From: Ardenticatenales bacterium
GTDB lineage: Bacteria > Chloroflexota > Anaerolineae > Promineifilales > UBA4811
Direction: 5' to 3'
NCBI GenBank assembly: GCA_013139935.1
Contig: WSZX01000222.1
Location: 1-15,621, forward strand
Length of the DNA: 15,621 nt
Positions within the stretch are counted from its first letter, which is position 1. The number at the start of each line of letters is the position of its first letter. Below are positions 12,433-15,621 of this stretch, in pieces. The position numbers and the translations under genes are program-made. The notes beneath the pieces are model-generated. The model was not told the DNA's origin. It did no database searches and was given only the letters and a program-made list of their open reading frames with translations.

Positions 12433-15400
12433 ATGGACAACGGCGAGAGACGATCAGAGGACAGGCCGACGAGGCCCGGTCGGTCCGGGAACAGAGAAGA
12501 TCTGGAGCGGACGCCTACGATTCTCCCCCCGGTCGAATCCGCTCCCGCTCCTCCGCTACAGCCGATTTCCCTGCCGGACAAAGGGTACACCGTCCCCCAT
12601 CGACCGCCGGTGCAGGACCCTGACGTGACCCTGGTGCAGCGCGGTGGCATTCCAGGACAGACTAGTGCAGGCAGCAGAGTCGAGTATGCCGGGCTCCAAC
12701 CGGCGCAGGGCACCGCGCCATCGAGCCGACCTGGTCAGATGGCGCGGCCACCGGCAGCACCGCGGGGTGCTTCTCCGCGCAGTCGGCTGCCGCCGCTTCT
12801 ACAACTCGGGCTCTATGCGGGTATCGCCGTTACTGGCTTGTTCTTCCTCGGCCTGGCGATCGCGTCCACAGGGTACATTGTCGTCGCGAGCGAGCTTCCA
12901 CCTCCCAGCGAACTGGCCGGTCGGGCTGCGGATTTTGAGACCAGTTACATCATGGATGCGGCGGGACAGGTCCTGTATGAACTAATCCCATCGGACGCTG
13001 GCCGGCGCCAACGCGTGCCCCTGAACCGGATCTCCAAGCGGCTGATCGAAGCGACGATCGCAACCGAAGATCGGCATTTCTACCAGCACCCCGGTTTTGA
13101 TCCGGTGGGCATTGCCCGCGCCGTTGTTCAGAATCTGCGGGAACAGGATGTGGTGAGCGGGGCCAGCACCATTACTCAGCAGTTGGCCCGCGCACTGCTG
13201 CTTGAGCCGGAGGAGCGAACCCAGGAAACCGCTCTGCGCAAGGTCCGCGAGATCATCTTGGCAGCGGAAATCACCCGCCGCTACAGCAAAGAGGAGATCC
13301 TGGAAATATATCTCAATGAGATATATTACGGAAACCTGGCCTATGGGGTTGAAGCGGCGGCGCAGACCTATTTCCAGCAATCGGCGGCCAGCCTGAGCCT
13401 GGCAGAAGCGTCTTTGCTGGCTGGATTACCACAGGCGCCGGCCGCCTGGGACCCCTACACTGCGCCCGACCTGGCTCTCGGCCGGCAGGGGCAGGTTCTG
13501 GCGCTCATGATCGAGGCGGGCGCCATCACCCGGGACGAGGCGCAGCAGGCTGCCGCCGAGATGGGCGAGCGAATCAACCTGCTCGTTCCTCCCCATGTGG
13601 ATATGCATCACCCTCACTTTGTCAATCACGCCCGTCGAGAACTAGAGGCACTGCTCGGCCCCCAGAGCGCGTATCGTCAGGGAATCCGGGTGTACACCAC
13701 GCTGGATCCCGCCCTGCAAGCCGCGGCTGAAGCAGTAGTGGCTGAATTCGGACCCCACCTGGCCAACTGGGGAGCCAATAACGCTGCCTTGGCGGCGCTG
13801 CAGCCCGGGACGGGCCGGATACTGGCGATGGTTGGGAGTGCGGATTTCGACTCTGAGGAGATCAGCGGCCAAGTGAATATGACATTGGTCGGCCGTCAGC
13901 CTGGCAGTTCGATCAAACCGCTGACCTTTGTTGTTGCTTTTGAACAGGGGTGGACGCCCAGCACGCTCATCTGGGATGTGCCCGTCACTTTTGAGGATGA
14001 GTGGGGTCAGGTCTACACTCCGAGGAACTATGACGGCCGCTTTCACGGCCCCACGCGGTTGCGCGAGGCATTGGCCAACTCGTACAATCTCCCGGCCGTC
14101 AAGGCGCTCGAATACATTGGTGTGTGCCACTTTGTGCAGCGAGCGAACGAGGTCGGGATTCATTCCCTGCAAGACACCGGCTGTGACACGGTCGGCAAGC
14201 CCAGTGACTATGGCTTGGCGCTGACGCTGGGTGGTGGTGAGCTGACGCTCCTGGAAATGGTGAGCCTGTATGCCACGCTGGCCAATAACGGAAGCCGGTA
14301 TGCTCCGGTTGCCATTTCCCGGATTGAGGATCTGGAGGGAAATGCGATCTACCAGCACGAACCAGAGCCCGAGCAGGTCATTCGTGTGGAGCATGCATTT
14401 CTCATCACCGATATCTTGGCCGACAATGTGTCTCGCCTCCCAGCTTTTGGGCCGGGCAACTATCTAGAGTTCACCGACCGGCGGGTGGCGGTCAAGACGG
14501 GTACATCGGGCACGAGTGAGGATGATGTGCGCGACGGCTGGACTATTGGTCACACACCTCATTTGGCCGTCGCAGTGTGGGCCGGGAGAACTGATTACGC
14601 GCCAATGGCGCGTGGCGCGTCGGGATATGAAGTCGCTGCGCCAATCTGGCGCGCCTTTGTGGACCGGGCGCTGGCAGACCAGCCGCTGATTGGGTTGCCG
14701 CGGCCGCCTGACATTGTGTCAATGGAGATTTGCGCGGATTCCGGCACGGTACCATCCCCGGACTGCCCGCCCTCACGCCGCGAGATGGAGTTGTTTGCCC
14801 GCGACCAGCCTCCGCTGGGACCGGAACACGATCTCTACCGGCGCATAAACATTGATCTGTGGACTGGGTTCCGGGCCAACGAGTACTGTCAGGAGGCGGT
14901 TGAGGAGCAACAGTTTGTTGTTATTGAGGACGAGGGGGGTCGGCATTGGGTGGAGGAGACCGCCTCCGGCCGGCAGTGGGCGGCCGAGCGGGGCATTGTG
15001 CTAGAGGATCTCTCCGGCGATCCGTTTCCCCGCCTGCGGCAACCCCCGCCCCTGGCCTGCACGGTCGACACACCACGGCCGCGCGTTCGTCTGACCGCTC
15101 CCCGGGAGGAACAGATCATCAGCGGCGAGTTGATCCTCTATGGTCAGGTTACTGCCCCCAACATGATTGGATACCGAGTGGAATATGGGGTCGGGCCAGA
15201 CCCTCAGGGCTGGGGGTTGGTACGGGAACGGGTGTCCACGCCAGTTGAGGCCGGTGAGGTGGCCCGTTGGGACACCAGTCAGGTGCGGGACGGGGACTAT
15301 ACCTTGCGGATAATCGTTTACGGTCCACTTGGATCGGAGGGCGACGAGGTCCAGTATCAGGGGAGGGTGCACGTTCATGTAGATAACCCAACCCCGACTC

Positions 15401-15612
15401 CGACGGTGACGCCTCTCCCCACCTTGACTCCCATCCCCACCGACACGCCCACCCCGACCGCGACGCCAACTCCCTCGCCCATCCCGACGATGACCCAGAC
15501 CCCAACCGGCACGGCCACACCGATACCCACCGGAGTGCTCGTCCCGGTGACGCTTCTCCCCCCGCTAGAGCTCACTCCAGCAAAGACATCCTCGCCAGGA
15601 GGCGGGCCTTAG
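12433..15612 (+). CDS. Class A penicillin-binding protein (transglycosylase and transpeptidase)
   Basis: A 1059-residue bifunctional peptidoglycan synthase. Residues 1-120 are a cytosolic, Pro/Arg-rich, probably disordered extension. One transmembrane helix (about 122-151) follows. The GT51 glycosyltransferase (about 165-345) has catalytic Glu212 in ATEDRHFYQHPG, then GASTITQQLARALLL, RKVREIILA and EILEIYLNEIYYG. The transpeptidase (about 440-720) has SSIK (Ser492, Lys495), SYN (550-552) and KTGTSG (Lys688), so both activities should be intact. A C-terminal Ig-like segment (about 880-980) ends in a Thr/Pro-rich tail (about 984-1059). It polymerises and crosslinks glycan strands outside the membrane. 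I prefer the ATG at 12433, which has AGGGGA (12423-12428) 4 nt upstream, over the GTG at 12394, which lacks one and would add 13 unlikely residues. The length is above the usual 700-850 because of both terminal extensions. Confidence 0.95.
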   Translation: MDNGERRSEDRPTRPGRSGNREDLERTPTILPPVESAPAPPLQPISLPDKGYTVPHRPPVQDPDVTLVQRGGIPGQTSAGSRVEYAGLQPAQGTAPSSRPGQMARPPAAPRGASPRSRLPPLLQLGLYAGIAVTGLFFLGLAIASTGYIVVASELPPPSELAGRAADFETSYIMDAAGQVLYELIPSDAGRRQRVPLNRISKRLIEATIATEDRHFYQHPGFDPVGIARAVVQNLREQDVVSGASTITQQLARALLLEPEERTQETALRKVREIILAAEITRRYSKEEILEIYLNEIYYGNLAYGVEAAAQTYFQQSAASLSLAEASLLAGLPQAPAAWDPYTAPDLALGRQGQVLALMIEAGAITRDEAQQAAAEMGERINLLVPPHVDMHHPHFVNHARRELEALLGPQSAYRQGIRVYTTLDPALQAAAEAVVAEFGPHLANWGANNAALAALQPGTGRILAMVGSADFDSEEISGQVNMTLVGRQPGSSIKPLTFVVAFEQGWTPSTLIWDVPVTFEDEWGQVYTPRNYDGRFHGPTRLREALANSYNLPAVKALEYIGVCHFVQRANEVGIHSLQDTGCDTVGKPSDYGLALTLGGGELTLLEMVSLYATLANNGSRYAPVAISRIEDLEGNAIYQHEPEPEQVIRVEHAFLITDILADNVSRLPAFGPGNYLEFTDRRVAVKTGTSGTSEDDVRDGWTIGHTPHLAVAVWAGRTDYAPMARGASGYEVAAPIWRAFVDRALADQPLIGLPRPPDIVSMEICADSGTVPSPDCPPSRREMELFARDQPPLGPEHDLYRRINIDLWTGFRANEYCQEAVEEQQFVVIEDEGGRHWVEETASGRQWAAERGIVLEDLSGDPFPRLRQPPPLACTVDTPRPRVRLTAPREEQIISGELILYGQVTAPNMIGYRVEYGVGPDPQGWGLVRERVSTPVEAGEVARWDTSQVRDGDYTLRIIVYGPLGSEGDEVQYQGRVHVHVDNPTPTPTVTPLPTLTPIPTDTPTPTATPTPSPIPTMTQTPTGTATPIPTGVLVPVTLLPPLELTPAKTSSPGGGP

Positions 15613-15617
15613 GAGGT
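15611..15617 (+). promoter_or_regulatory. Shine-Dalgarno for a gene beyond the window
   Basis: AGGAGGT overlaps the TAG stop of the penicillin-binding protein gene (15610-15612). The same arrangement joins the VanW gene to psd. A start codon is expected just past 15621, so the next gene is probably co-transcribed. Confidence 0.6.
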
Positions 15618-15621
15618 CATT

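Overview
The window looks like chromosomal DNA from a member of the Chloroflexota, probably Anaerolineae or Caldilineae-like. The basis is the high GC content, the low-complexity Thr/Pro linkers (TPTPT type) on several exported proteins, and a VanW/YoaR envelope protein beside a short-form phosphatidylserine decarboxylase. This assignment is inferred from style; no species can be named. I see no phage, insertion sequence, CRISPR array, tRNA or rRNA.

Layout. (1) 1-1118: the 3' part of an exported phospholipase D-like protein; its frame is open to the left edge and encodes a signal anchor. (2) 1119-1503: intergenic, with an inverted repeat and a good sigma70-type promoter. (3) 1504-5470: a tight plus-strand operon of VanW/YoaR protein, psd, pssA and a DUF374-type acyltransferase. 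psd/pssA and pssA/acyltransferase overlap (ATGA, TAATG). Together they read as phosphatidylserine synthesis, decarboxylation to phosphatidylethanolamine, and acyl transfer, beside a peptidoglycan-associated envelope protein. (4) 5524-7862, minus strand: type I glutamine synthetase followed 20 bp later by a membrane-anchored Thr/Pro-linker protein. (5) 7863-8051: divergent promoters whose -35 hexamers overlap on opposite strands. (6) 8052-10484: a cytosolic receiver-GAF-GAF-PAS-histidine kinase. (7) 10485-12432: about 1.9 kb that is poor in intact genes. It holds a frameshifted Nudix hydrolase gene, a possible decayed Thr/Pro-rich protein, a tandem 11-bp direct repeat upstream of the Nudix promoter, several inverted repeats, a perfect 20-bp palindrome and two doubtful small ORFs. 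(8) 12433-15612: a class A penicillin-binding protein with a long cytosolic extension and a Thr/Pro-rich tail, driven by a strong promoter at 12327-12354. A strong Shine-Dalgarno sequence overlaps its stop codon, so another gene probably follows beyond the window.

The common theme is the cell envelope: phospholipid synthesis, peptidoglycan polymerisation, and surface or exported proteins. Nitrogen assimilation (glnA) and a sensor kinase share one regulatory region. I did not find a clearly new multi-gene system. The observations most worth checking are the overlapping -35 boxes of the glnA and kinase promoters, the Ser-Ser in place of Gly-Ser at the self-cleavage site of the phosphatidylserine decarboxylase, the PhoB/OmpR-like direct repeat upstream of the broken Nudix gene, and the isolated 20-bp palindrome.
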